Source of the DNA: Allobosea sp.
GTDB lineage: Bacteria; Pseudomonadota; Alphaproteobacteria; Rhizobiales; Beijerinckiaceae
NCBI GenBank assembly: GCA_024231975.1
Contig: JAAEQB010000097.1
Location: forward strand, 159,345 to 223,344
DNA: 64,000 bases
Direction: 5' to 3'
Shown here: positions 1-8,531 of the stretch, piece by piece
How the letters are laid out: each line of letters begins with the position of its first letter
How positions within the stretch are numbered: position 1 is the first letter of the stretch
Made by a program: the position numbers and the translations under genes
Notes under the pieces: model-generated
Database searches by the model: none
The model's input: only the letters and a program-made list of their open reading frames with translations
What the model was told of the DNA's origin: nothing

Positions 1-1038
1 CTCGATGCGCAGATCATCGTGATGGACGAGCCGACCGCGGCGCTCGACGAGCGCGATGCCGGCCGGCTGCTTGAGCTGGTCGCAACGCTCAGGCGCGAGG
101 GCGCGGCGATCCTCTACATCTCCCATCGCATGGCCGAGCTGAAGGCGATCGCCGACCGCATCACCGTGCTGAAGGACGGCAAGCTGGTCGCGACACGCCC
201 GGCCGCAGCGCTGACGCCGGCGATGATCGTCAGGCTGATGGTCGGTCGCGACCTCGCCGATTTCTTTCCTCCGCCAGGCGATCCCGCCAAGGTTGGCCCG
301 GTCGTATTGTCGGTACAGGGCGCAGGTAACGCCATCCTCGCCGACATCGCTCTCGAGCTGCGGGCCGGCGAGGTCGTCGGCGTCGCCGGGCTCGAAGGCT
401 CAGGCAAGGGCGCGCTCGGCCGTGCCTTTTTCGGCGACGAGCCGTTCACGCGCGGCCGCATGAGCATCGACGGGCATGACGGGCTGATCGCCTCGCCGCG
501 TGCGGCCATCGCCGCAGGCATCGGCTTCCTCTCCGACGATCGCAAGAAGGAAGGCATCGCCCCGCAGCAATCGCTGCGCGACAATGTTCTGATGACGCTG
601 CGCGCCTTCGCGCGCCGTCTGCTGCCGCCGGGTTCCGGAGACATGGGACGCGCCGCAGCCGACCGGCAATTGACCGAGGTCGATGTCCGCGCAGCCGGGT
701 TTGCGCAGGAAATCCGCGAACTCTCCGGCGGCAATCAGCAGAAGGTCGTGATCGGCCGCTGGCTGGCGCGCGATCCGAAAGTGCTGATCTTCCTCGAGCC
801 GACCCGCGGCATCGACGTCGCCGCCAAGGCAGCGATCTACCAATTGATGCGCAACCTCGCCGACCGCGGCCGCGCCATCCTGATGATCTCCTCCGATCTG
901 CCCGAGATCATCGGCGTCAGCGACCGAATCCTCGTCATGCACGAAGGCCGCATCGTCGGAGAATTGAAGCGCGGCGCCAGCGAGGAAGACGTGATGCACC
1001 TCGCGCTGGGCACCGGGACGACGGAGGCCGCGGCATGA
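1..1038 (+). CDS. Sugar ABC importer ATPase (RbsA/XylG type), 5' end outside window
   Basis: This is the C-terminal 345 residues of a two-domain ATPase that powers uptake of a pentose-like sugar. The frame is open from base 1, so the start lies upstream. The first residues (VMDEPTAALDE) are the Walker B of the first nucleotide-binding domain. The second domain has the degenerate P-loop GLEGSGKG, the signature LSGGNQQKV and Walker B VLIFLEPTRGID, as usual for this family, where the second site is hydrolytically weak. The stop overlaps the next start by four bases (ATGA), so it is translationally coupled to two RbsC-like permeases. The substrate (ribose, xylose or a polyol) cannot be told from sequence. 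Confidence 0.93.
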   Translation, partial: LDAQIIVMDEPTAALDERDAGRLLELVATLRREGAAILYISHRMAELKAIADRITVLKDGKLVATRPAAALTPAMIVRLMVGRDLADFFPPPGDPAKVGPVVLSVQGAGNAILADIALELRAGEVVGVAGLEGSGKGALGRAFFGDEPFTRGRMSIDGHDGLIASPRAAIAAGIGFLSDDRKKEGIAPQQSLRDNVLMTLRAFARRLLPPGSGDMGRAAADRQLTEVDVRAAGFAQEIRELSGGNQQKVVIGRWLARDPKVLIFLEPTRGIDVAAKAAIYQLMRNLADRGRAILMISSDLPEIIGVSDRILVMHEGRIVGELKRGASEEDVMHLALGTGTTEAAA

Positions 1039-2015
1039 ACGCCAGCGCCGACATCGCGACCGCCCGCCCGGCGCGCGACCTGCCGGTGGCGCCATTGCTC
1101 TTCGCCGGCTCGCTCGCGCTTTATGTCGCGACCGCGCTCGCAACCGGGCAGCATGCCTATCTCACCGGCGAAGGCTTCGTCGGCCTGACGCAGCGCATGG
1201 TCGCGCTCGGCATCGTCGCGCTCGGGCAGACCCTTACCATCCTGGTCGGCTCGATCGATCTCTCGGTCGCCAACCTGATCAGCGTCTCGGCGGTGCTGGC
1301 CTCCTTCATCATGAAGGGCGAGCCGGCGATGATCGCGCCGGCCGTTCTGGCGGTGCTGGCCCTGTCGGCGGCGGTCGGCCTCGTCAACGGGCTGATCATC
1401 GCGCGGCTCGACGTCAACCCGCTGATCGCGACGCTCGGCGTCGGTTTGATCCTGCAGGGGCTGCTCTCGGCGAGCTTCAGCAATTTCGCCGGCTCGGTCC
1501 CGGCAGCCTTCCAGGCCTTCGCCTATGGCCGGATCGGCCCCCTGCCCTGGTCGGTGCTGCTGCTGTTCGTGCTGGCCTTCGCGATCTGGCTGCTGCTGAG
1601 CCGCACCCGTTTCGGCGCGCATCTCTACGCCACCGGCGGCAATCGCGACGGCGCCCGCCTCGCCGGCATCCGCACCGAGCGCGTGATGATCGGCGCACAC
1701 GTCCTGTGCTCGCTGATGGCCGGTTTGACCGGGCTCTATCTCGCTAGCCGCCTGCGTGCCGGCGCGCCCTGGGTCGGCCGCGACGGCGTCTACGATCTTG
1801 AATCCATCGCCGTCGTGGTGATCGGCGGGACTTTGCTCGCCGGCGGGCGCGGCGGCGTCTGGGGCACACTGGCCGGTGTCTTCCTGTTCGCCACGCTCGA
1901 CGCCGTCTTCAACATGACCGGCATCGACGCTTTCCCGAAGCAGGTGCTGCGCGGCGCCATCGTCATCCTCGCGGTCGCGGTCTACGCGGTGCGCAGCAAG
2001 GGGCATGTCGCATGA
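1035..2015 (+). CDS. Sugar ABC importer permease, RbsC family (first of two)
   Basis: 326-residue inner-membrane permease of the branched-chain/ribose type (BPD_transp_2 family). Many hydrophobic helices are visible, with the family's LVGSIDLSVANLISVSAVLA segment and a C-terminal VVVIGGTLLAGGRGGVWGT motif. It starts by ATGA overlap with the ATPase and ends by ATGA overlap with a second, divergent permease, so the transporter probably uses a heterodimeric membrane unit. Substrate unknown. Confidence 0.92.
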   Translation: MNASADIATARPARDLPVAPLLFAGSLALYVATALATGQHAYLTGEGFVGLTQRMVALGIVALGQTLTILVGSIDLSVANLISVSAVLASFIMKGEPAMIAPAVLAVLALSAAVGLVNGLIIARLDVNPLIATLGVGLILQGLLSASFSNFAGSVPAAFQAFAYGRIGPLPWSVLLLFVLAFAIWLLLSRTRFGAHLYATGGNRDGARLAGIRTERVMIGAHVLCSLMAGLTGLYLASRLRAGAPWVGRDGVYDLESIAVVVIGGTLLAGGRGGVWGTLAGVFLFATLDAVFNMTGIDAFPKQVLRGAIVILAVAVYAVRSKGHVA

Positions 2016-2995
2016 GCGCCGTTGCCGCCCAGTCCGGATCGTCCGCGGCGCTGCGCTTCGCCCGAGGCATCAATGTCGGCCTCGCCGTCTTCCTCGTGCT
2101 CTACGGCGCGATCGCTGTGCTGCAGCCGGGCTATTTCGAGGTCGAAGGCTTCCTCAACTTCCTGCGCCGGGCCGCGCCGCTGATCATCCTCGCCTGCGGC
2201 CAGCTCTTCGTCATCGCCGGCGGCGGCTTCGATCTCTCGATGGGCTCGCTGGTGACGCTGACTGTGCTCGGCGGCTCGATGCTCGCCGGTGGCAATCCCG
2301 ACAACACCTGGTGGACGATCGCCGTGCTCTATCTGATCGGGCTCGGCGTCGGGCTGGTCAACGGGCTCGTCGTCACCCTGCTCAAGGTGCCCTCAATCAT
2401 CGCGACGCTCGGCATGCTGCTCTCGCTCAACGGCGCGGCGCTGATGTGGTCGGGCGGGGCGCCGCGCGGCTATCTGCCGGAGAATTTCCGCGCGCTCGGC
2501 CGCCTCGTCTACCGCGATGTGCCGGTGACCGGGATCATGCCGCTCTCGGTGCTCATCCTCATCGTCTTCGTCGGCCTCGCTGCCTGGCTGCTGCACGCGA
2601 CCGTCTTCGGCCGGCAGGTGCTGGCGGTCGGCGACAATCCGCGCGCGGCGGAGCTTGCCGGCGTGCCGGTCGGTGCGACGCGCGTGCTGGTCTTCGTCAT
2701 CTCGGCATTGTCGGCGGTCACGGCGGGCATCCTGCTCGGCGGCTTCGCCGGGGTCTCGACCGCGGTCGGACAAGGGCTCGAGCTGCAGGCGATCGCCGCC
2801 TGCGTCATCGGCGGGGCGCAATTGCTCGGCGGGCGCGCCAGCGTGACCGGCGCCGTCGCCGGCGCGCTCAGCCTGTTCGCTCTGTTCACTTTGCTCAACC
2901 TGATGGGCCTGCCGCAGCCGCTGCGCGAGACCGTCCAGGGCCTGATCCTGATCGCCGCGGTGGCGTCGAGCGCCTGGCGTATGCGGCGAGCGTAG
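2012..2995 (+). CDS. Sugar ABC importer permease, RbsC family (second of two)
   Basis: 327-residue permease with the same architecture as its upstream neighbour. Family motifs are VIAGGGFDLSMGSLVTLTVL in the N-terminal half and VIGGAQLLGGRASVTG near the end. It overlaps the preceding permease by four bases. An 80-bp gap, without an obvious strong terminator, separates it from the binding-protein gene, so all four genes probably form one transcript. Confidence 0.92.
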   Translation: MSAVAAQSGSSAALRFARGINVGLAVFLVLYGAIAVLQPGYFEVEGFLNFLRRAAPLIILACGQLFVIAGGGFDLSMGSLVTLTVLGGSMLAGGNPDNTWWTIAVLYLIGLGVGLVNGLVVTLLKVPSIIATLGMLLSLNGAALMWSGGAPRGYLPENFRALGRLVYRDVPVTGIMPLSVLILIVFVGLAAWLLHATVFGRQVLAVGDNPRAAELAGVPVGATRVLVFVISALSAVTAGILLGGFAGVSTAVGQGLELQAIAACVIGGAQLLGGRASVTGAVAGALSLFALFTLLNLMGLPQPLRETVQGLILIAAVASSAWRMRRA

Positions 2996-3075
2996 CAACG
3001 AGTTTTCGGAAGCGTGTGACCCCACGCGCTCCGCCAGAGGCCGCCGGCAAGGCGGCGCGACAGAGGGAGGTGAAC

Positions 3076-4200
3076 ATGAAGACGCAGATCGGTTTGACGG
3101 CGCTGCTGGCGGCATTGTCGACGGGCGCCATCGCCCAGAACTTCAACGACCCTGCCGAGTTCGAGCGCCAGAAGGCCCTGCTCACGGTCGCCCCGCAAGG
3201 TCCCGACGGTAAGCCCTGGGAGCAGAATCTCGGCGGCGAGAAGATCGACACCGCCAAGTACAAGAAGCCCGGCCCCTACAAGCTCTGCTTCTCCAATGCC
3301 GGCGTGAACAATCCCTGGCGCGTCGTCGGCTTCACCAACATGCAGGCCGAGGTCGACGCCAACAAGGCCGACATCGCCTCGTTCACCCATGCCGATGCCG
3401 AGGGCAAGGACGACAAGCAGATCTCGGACATCAACGCCTTCGTCAACAGCGGCCAGTGCGACGCGCTGATCGTCTCGCCCAACACCACGGCGGCGCTGAC
3501 CCCGGCGGTCGAGGCGGCCGCAAAGAAGCTGCCGGTCGTGGTCTTCGACCGCGGCGTCGACAGCAAGGCGCCGGTCACCTTCATCAACCCGATCGGCGGC
3601 TACGGCTTCGGCATCCAGGGCGCGAGCTTCATCGCCGAGAAGATCCCGGCCGGTGGCTCGGTGCTGGCGCTGCGCATCCTGCCCGGCGTCGACGTGCTGG
3701 AGAACCGCTGGGCCGCGGCCGAGCGCATCTTCAAGGAGAAGGGCATCAAGGTCGTCGGCGCCGAGTTCACCAATGGCGACAACGCCAAGACCAAGGCGAT
3801 CGTCGAGGACTACATCAACCGCTTCGGCAAGATCGACGGCGTCTGGATGGATGCCGGTGCCACAGCGGTCGCGGCGCTCGAGGCCTTCGAGGATGCCGGC
3901 AAGCCCTATCCGGTGATCAATGGCGAGGACCAGCAGGACTTCCTGCAGAAGTGGAAGAAGAACAAGCTCACCGCGATCGCGCCGACCTATCCGACCTATC
4001 AGTGGCGCACCCCGGTGATCGCGGCGATCCGCATCCTCAAGGGCGAGCCGGTCACCGGCCCGACCTGGAAGCTGCCGCAGCCGGCGATCACGGCAGATAA
4101 TCTCGACAAGTTCGTCAACGACAGGATGCCGCCGCTGCATTACGCGCTCTGCGGCTGCGAGCAGATGGCGAACTACCCGGCCCGCTGGGGCGGGAAGTAA
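3076..4200 (+). CDS. Periplasmic sugar-binding protein (Peripla_BP_4/RbsB-like)
   Basis: 374-residue solute-binding protein that delivers the sugar to the permeases. ATG 3076 was chosen because it has a strong ribosome-binding site (gagggagg, 3063-3070) and opens a signal peptide (MKTQIGLTALLAALSTGAIA, cleavage near residue 20). The type I periplasmic fold is suggested by CFSNAGVNNPWRVVGF, DALIVSPNTTAALTPAV and VVVFDRGVD. An unusual Cys-x-Cys (CGCEQM) lies near the C-terminus. It is the last gene of the import operon and is followed by the probable regulator. Confidence 0.9.
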   Translation: MKTQIGLTALLAALSTGAIAQNFNDPAEFERQKALLTVAPQGPDGKPWEQNLGGEKIDTAKYKKPGPYKLCFSNAGVNNPWRVVGFTNMQAEVDANKADIASFTHADAEGKDDKQISDINAFVNSGQCDALIVSPNTTAALTPAVEAAAKKLPVVVFDRGVDSKAPVTFINPIGGYGFGIQGASFIAEKIPAGGSVLALRILPGVDVLENRWAAAERIFKEKGIKVVGAEFTNGDNAKTKAIVEDYINRFGKIDGVWMDAGATAVAALEAFEDAGKPYPVINGEDQQDFLQKWKKNKLTAIAPTYPTYQWRTPVIAAIRILKGEPVTGPTWKLPQPAITADNLDKFVNDRMPPLHYALCGCEQMANYPARWGGK

Positions 4201-4264
4201 TCACGACACCGGGCGCTCGCATCGCGCGGGCGCCCACCCCTGCCGTATCGGCAGCGATTGCGGC

Positions 4265-5347
4265 ATGATGGGCGTCCTGCCTCCTCCTGCCGATTCGCGA
4301 CCGCTTTCCAGATCATCAGCCTTGCAAGACGCAACCCCAGCCGCCCCGACCATCGCCGAAGTCGCCCGCCTCGCGGGTGTCTCGACCGCGACGGTGTCGC
4401 GCACTTTGGCCCAGCCCGAGAAGGTCAAGGCCCGCACCCGCGAGCGCGTGCTGGAAGCGGTCGCAGCGACCGGCTTCATCCCCAACGCCCAGGCGCGCAA
4501 TCTGCGCCTGCAGGCAACGCGCACGGTGATCCTGCTGGTGCGCGACATCAGCAACCCGTTCTATCTGGAGATCTACAAAGGCGTCGAAGAGGCGGCGATC
4601 GACGCCGGCTACAAGGTGCTGATGGGCGATGCCCGCGACGATGACGAGCGCATCCTGCGCTATGTCGACATGGTCAGGGAACGCCATGCCGACGGGCTTA
4701 TCCTGATGGTTGGCCGCTTTCCCGAGACCCTCGCCAAGCGCAGCCGGCTGCCGCCGATCGTGGTGGCGCTAGAGATGCTGCCCGGGCTCAACCTGCCGAC
4801 GGTCAAGGTCGACAACCACGCCGCGGCGCGCGCCGCCGTCGCGCATCTCGCCCGGCTCGGCCATCGTCGCATCGCCCATATCGCCGGGCCGATGCCGGAT
4901 CCGATGAGCCTCGACCGCCGCGACGGCTATCTTGCCGGCCTCGCCGATGCCGGCCTCCCGGCCGATCCTAATCTCGTCGTCGAGGGCGATTTCGGCCTGG
5001 CGGCCGGCCGCGCCGCGATCCGCACACTCGCTGAAAGAGACACCGACTACACCGCCATCTTCGCCGCCAGCGACCAGATGGCGGTCGGTGCGATGGGCGA
5101 GTTGCGCGCCCGCGGCCGAAACGTGCCCGACGAGGTCTCGGTTGTCGGCTTCGACGACATCGTGCTGGCGGAGGCGGTCGAGCCGCAGCTCACCACGGTC
5201 CACCAGCCGCGCCGCGAGATCGGTCAGGCGGCCATGGCACTGCTGATCGAGCAATTGTCAGGAGGTAGCCGGCGTCCCGATCTCGTACTGCCGACGCGGC
5301 TCATCGAGCGCGCCTCGGCAGCCGTGCCGCCCAAGCAGCTCCGATAG
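4265..5347 (+). CDS. LacI-family transcriptional regulator
   Basis: 360-residue repressor-type protein. After a non-conserved tail of about 27 residues comes the LacI helix-turn-helix (TIAEVARLAGVSTATVSRTL), followed by a hinge and a periplasmic-binding-protein-like ligand domain (VILLVRDISNPFY, MAVGAMGELRARG, VSVVGFDDI). It lies just downstream of the sugar importer on the same strand and is the likely regulator of that operon, with the imported sugar or a derivative as inducer. The start could be later than ATG 4265, because the first 25 residues are low-complexity and family members usually begin near the helix-turn-helix. Confidence 0.9.
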   Translation: MMGVLPPPADSRPLSRSSALQDATPAAPTIAEVARLAGVSTATVSRTLAQPEKVKARTRERVLEAVAATGFIPNAQARNLRLQATRTVILLVRDISNPFYLEIYKGVEEAAIDAGYKVLMGDARDDDERILRYVDMVRERHADGLILMVGRFPETLAKRSRLPPIVVALEMLPGLNLPTVKVDNHAAARAAVAHLARLGHRRIAHIAGPMPDPMSLDRRDGYLAGLADAGLPADPNLVVEGDFGLAAGRAAIRTLAERDTDYTAIFAASDQMAVGAMGELRARGRNVPDEVSVVGFDDIVLAEAVEPQLTTVHQPRREIGQAAMALLIEQLSGGSRRPDLVLPTRLIERASAAVPPKQLR

Positions 5348-5349
5348 GC

Positions 5350-7329
5350 TCAGGCCGCGGCTGCGGTCGCGCGTCGTACCATGGCAGCCGCGACCGCCTT
5401 TTCCAGATCGGCCTGCCAGAACGGCTTGTTGAGCCGCAGGACGCCTACCCCGGCCCCTGCGGGCAGATCGGCATAGCCGGTGGCGAGGATGACCGGCAGC
5501 TTCGGCCAGCGCTGCCCGACCTCCGCGATCAGTTGCGCTCCGGTCATCTGCGGCATGGCGTGGTCGGTGATCAGCAAATCGACCGCGTCATCGCCTTCCA
5601 GGAGCGCCAGCGCCTCCCGGGCCGAGCTCGCCTCGATGACTCTGTGGCCGAGATCCTCCAGCAAGGCGGTGGTATTCATCAGCACGAGCGCATCGTCGTC
5701 GACCGCGAGCACGGTGAGCGGGCGCGCCGTCAATTCCACCTCCGCCTTGGGCTCCACCGGCAGCTGGACCGGCTCCGCAGCCGCGGCCGAACCCGCAGCC
5801 GGCAACCAGATCTCCACGGTCGTCCCTTTCCCGAGACGGCTGTCGAGCGCGAGCCGGCCGCCGAGCTGCTCGGCCATGCCGTGCACCATCGACAGGCCGA
5901 GCCCGGTGCCCTTGCCGACACCCTTGGTGGTGAAGAAGGGCTCGGTCGCCTGGGCGAGCGTTTTTGCATCCATGCCGCTGCCGGTATCGGCGACCGAGAG
6001 GCGGATATAGTCGCCATCAAGCAGGCCGCTCCGATGGCCTGGGGCAATGGACTCGTTCCTGGCCCCGACGCGCAGCACGCCGCCTTCCGGCATGGCGTCG
6101 CGGGCGTTGACGGCGAGGTTGAGCACGGCGGTTTCAAGCTGGTTCGGATCGGCCGCGGCCATGGCGAGATCGGCAGGGAAATCCGTCTCGATCCGGATCA
6201 GCGGCCCCAGCGAGCGCTGCAGCAGATCGCCCATCTCGGCGACGAGCACGTCGACGGCGACCGGCTGCAATTCCAGCTCCTGCTTGCGGGCGAAGGAGAG
6301 CATGCGCTGCGTCAGCGAGATGCCCCGGCTCGCGCCCTTGATCGCATTATCGATCAAGCCGAGCTGACGGTCATCGCTGATCTGGCGGCGGACCAGTTCG
6401 AGGCTGCCCATCACGGCCGTGAGCAGATTGTTGAAATCATGAGCCACGCCGCCGGTGAGCTGGCCGAGCGCCTCGATCTTCTGCGACTGGAACAGTGCCT
6501 CACGCGCCGCATCGAGCTCGGCCTGGACCTTGCGCCGCTCGGTCAGGTCACGCGTGACCTTGGCGAAGCCGATGACCTCACCGGCATCGTCGTGGATCGG
6601 ATCGATGACGACGCTGGCCCAGAAGATTTCGCCGTTCTTGCGGACGCGCCAGCCCTCCTTCTCCAGGCTGCCATTGTCGATCGCAGCCTGCAGCGCCTTC
6701 TGCGGCTCGCCCCTCTCACGGTCCTCGGGCGTATAAAACAGCGAAAAATGCTGGCCGATGATCTCGTCTGGCGCATAGCCCTTGATACGCTCCGCCCCGA
6801 GATTCCAGTTGGTGACGATGCCATCGGCGTCGAGCATGTAAATCGCATAGTCGGTCACGCCCTGCACCAGAACGCGGAACTTCTCTTCCGAGCGCCGCAG
6901 CGCCTCGTCGGCTTGGCGCCGCTCGGTCAGGTCGCGCGTGACCTTGGCGTAACCGAGTACCCGACCAGTCGCCGGGTTGAGGATCGGGTCGATGACGACA
7001 TGGGCCCAGAAGCGCGTGCCGTCCTTGCGGACACGCCAGCCTTCCTTCTCGAAGCGCCCCTCCTCCGCCGCCATGCGCAGGGCACGCTCCGGCAGGCCGG
7101 CAGCGCGATCCTCCTCGGTGTAGAAGCGCGAGAAGGACTGGCCGATGATCTCGTGGTCCTCATAGCCCTTGAAACGCCGCGCACCCGGGTTCCAGCTGAT
7201 CACGGTGCCCTGCGGATCGAGCATGTAGATGGCGTAGTCCGTGACGGACTCGACCAGCAATCGATACCGCTCGGCGGTCACCGGACCTTCCGTAGTCTGA
7301 AGCACGTTTGGGACCCTGGCGCGTGACAT
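5350..7329 (-). CDS. Hybrid sensor histidine kinase, PAS-PAS-HisKA-HATPase-REC
   Basis: 659-residue cytosolic signalling protein with no membrane helix. Two tandem PAS domains (about residues 22-135 and 145-258) are close copies, sharing VTDYAIYMLD, EIIGQ and EKEGWRVRK. The kinase core has H-box GGVAHDFNNLL, N-box NLAVNARDAMP, and G boxes DTGSGM and GTGLGLSMV. A C-terminal receiver has phospho-acceptor Asp in LLITDHAMPQMTG and Lys in LNKPF. It resembles soluble PAS kinases that sense light, redox or small ligands; the cue is unknown. The start at 7329 (MSRARVPN) was preferred to the longer frame because the upstream residues are an arginine-rich out-of-family tail. An EcfG-like promoter lies 14-38 bp upstream. 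It converges with the lacI gene. Confidence 0.9.
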   Translation of the reverse strand: MSRARVPNVLQTTEGPVTAERYRLLVESVTDYAIYMLDPQGTVISWNPGARRFKGYEDHEIIGQSFSRFYTEEDRAAGLPERALRMAAEEGRFEKEGWRVRKDGTRFWAHVVIDPILNPATGRVLGYAKVTRDLTERRQADEALRRSEEKFRVLVQGVTDYAIYMLDADGIVTNWNLGAERIKGYAPDEIIGQHFSLFYTPEDRERGEPQKALQAAIDNGSLEKEGWRVRKNGEIFWASVVIDPIHDDAGEVIGFAKVTRDLTERRKVQAELDAAREALFQSQKIEALGQLTGGVAHDFNNLLTAVMGSLELVRRQISDDRQLGLIDNAIKGASRGISLTQRMLSFARKQELELQPVAVDVLVAEMGDLLQRSLGPLIRIETDFPADLAMAAADPNQLETAVLNLAVNARDAMPEGGVLRVGARNESIAPGHRSGLLDGDYIRLSVADTGSGMDAKTLAQATEPFFTTKGVGKGTGLGLSMVHGMAEQLGGRLALDSRLGKGTTVEIWLPAAGSAAAAEPVQLPVEPKAEVELTARPLTVLAVDDDALVLMNTTALLEDLGHRVIEASSAREALALLEGDDAVDLLITDHAMPQMTGAQLIAEVGQRWPKLPVILATGYADLPAGAGVGVLRLNKPFWQADLEKAVAAAMVRRATAAAA

Positions 7330-7342
7330 GTCGAACGCGCTG

Positions 7343-7367
7343 AACGCGGCGGAACACAAAAGGTTCC
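7343..7367 (-). promoter_or_regulatory. Possible EcfG (general stress sigma) promoter of the sensor kinase
   Basis: Read on the minus strand there is GGAAC (7367-7363), a 16-base spacer and CGTT (7346-7343), matching the alphaproteobacterial EcfG consensus GGAAC-N16/17-CGTT. The start codon at 7329 is only 14 bases downstream, so the leader would be very short. A perfect TTGACC-TAG-GGTCAA inverted repeat (7386-7400) lies just upstream and overlaps the stop of the EamA gene. Match by eye only. Confidence 0.45.
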
Positions 7368-7396
7368 CGGTGGGACAAAGAAAAATTGACCTAGGG

Positions 7397-8281
7397 TCAA
7401 CGAACCGGCTTTGGCGAGACCAGGATCGCGCCGGAAGCCGCGACGACGAGCACGAGACCGAGCCAGTCACTCGCCGCCGGGCGCTCACCGAGCAGCAGCA
7501 CCGAGCCGAGCGCGCCAACCGCTGGAACCATCAAGGTGCCGAGGCTCGCGATCCCGGCCGGGAGCTGGGCGATCACCGTGAACCAGAGGAAATAGGCGAG
7601 CGCCTGGGCGCCGAGGATATGGAAGGTGAGTGCAGCTGCGACGGGCGGCGACAAGACTTTCGGGATCGGGACACCTTCGAAGGCGAGCATGCCGATACCG
7701 GCGGCCGCACCGCCGATCAGCAACTGCCAGGCAGCGATCGCCAGCGTCGGCGCCGCAACCGGCCAGCGCTTGGTGACGATGGTGCCGAGCGCCCAGCTCA
7801 GGCTCGCGAGTAAAGCGAGCGCAAGCCCGGGCGAGACCTGTCCAGCGCGGATCAGCGGCAGGCCGAGGCAGAGCAGCCCGGCGATGCCGAGTCCCAGGCC
7901 GATCAATCGCGGCCGGTCGAAGCGCTCGCCCAGTACCGGCCAGGCCATCAGCGTTGCCCAGACCGGCATGGTGAAGGTCAGGATGGCGGCGCGCGAGGTC
8001 GGCGCCATCAATTGCGCGAAGGCGAGCAGGATGTTGAAGGCGGCAATCGAGAGGATGCCGGCGACGATCAGCCTCGGCCAGTGCTCACTGGGTACCTTGA
8101 GGCTGACGCCACGCGCCAAAGCGACCGCGACAAGCGCGAGGCCGGCGAAGGTCATGCCGCCGGCCCGCAAGGTCCAGGGCGCGATCTCGGTCAGCGAGAT
8201 CCGCACCGCTGGCCAGTTGAAGCCCCAGAGCAAACCGAGCAGCGGGACGAGCAGAAGCGAGCGGGCGGGCACGGGCGGCAT
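7397..8281 (-). CDS. EamA/DMT-family membrane transporter
   Basis: 294-residue integral membrane protein with about ten hydrophobic segments arranged as two EamA repeats. The first begins LLLVPLLGLLWGFNWPAVRI. The second begins about residue 157 (LALALLASLSWALGTIVTKRW). Family members (RhaT/YdcZ superfamily) usually export amino acids or other metabolites. The substrate is not predictable. It is upstream of the sensor kinase on the same strand with a 67-bp gap, but that gap carries its own promoter-like element. Confidence 0.9.
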   Translation of the reverse strand: MPPVPARSLLLVPLLGLLWGFNWPAVRISLTEIAPWTLRAGGMTFAGLALVAVALARGVSLKVPSEHWPRLIVAGILSIAAFNILLAFAQLMAPTSRAAILTFTMPVWATLMAWPVLGERFDRPRLIGLGLGIAGLLCLGLPLIRAGQVSPGLALALLASLSWALGTIVTKRWPVAAPTLAIAAWQLLIGGAAAGIGMLAFEGVPIPKVLSPPVAAALTFHILGAQALAYFLWFTVIAQLPAGIASLGTLMVPAVGALGSVLLLGERPAASDWLGLVLVVAASGAILVSPKPVR

Positions 8282-8360
8282 GTTCGGACTATGCGTGAGG
8301 AGAGGCCGGCACCGTCATGCCATTTCGATGGAGGCTCGATGCACGACAGGCGGGCTGCCG

Positions 8361-8512
8361 CTCTTCCCTTCTCCCCTTGCGGGAGAAGGTGGCCCAAAGG
8401 GCCGGATGAGGGGTCGCGCAGGTCTTGATAAGTCCGGGAAACTCGGCGCCAAGCCAGCGACCAGCGTCGCAAGACCCCTCACCCTAGCCCTCTCCCGCAA
8501 GGGGAGAGGGGA
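8361..8512. repeat. REP-like intergenic palindrome, family 1, copy 1
   Basis: Two GC-rich modules in inverted orientation, each a small hairpin built on ctccccttgcgggag with the word ggatgagggg / cccctcaccc towards the centre (8367-8420 and 8473-8510). The same modules recur at 13396-13558 and in a diverged form at 30672-30831. It sits between the start of the EamA gene and the stop of the M20 gene. No coding capacity was recognised. Confidence 0.75.
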
Positions 8513-8531
8513 TAGCGCGTGCCTCTCCCGC

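Noticed and set aside
2005..3075. Upstream extension of the sugar-binding protein frame
   Set aside because: It overlaps the second permease and lacks sense; the signal peptide and gagggagg site fix the start at 3076.
5533..7326. Long open frame antisense to the sensor kinase (597 codons)
   Set aside because: It mirrors the kinase in another frame, has glycine/arginine/histidine-rich composition typical of GC-rich shadow frames and no recognisable domain.
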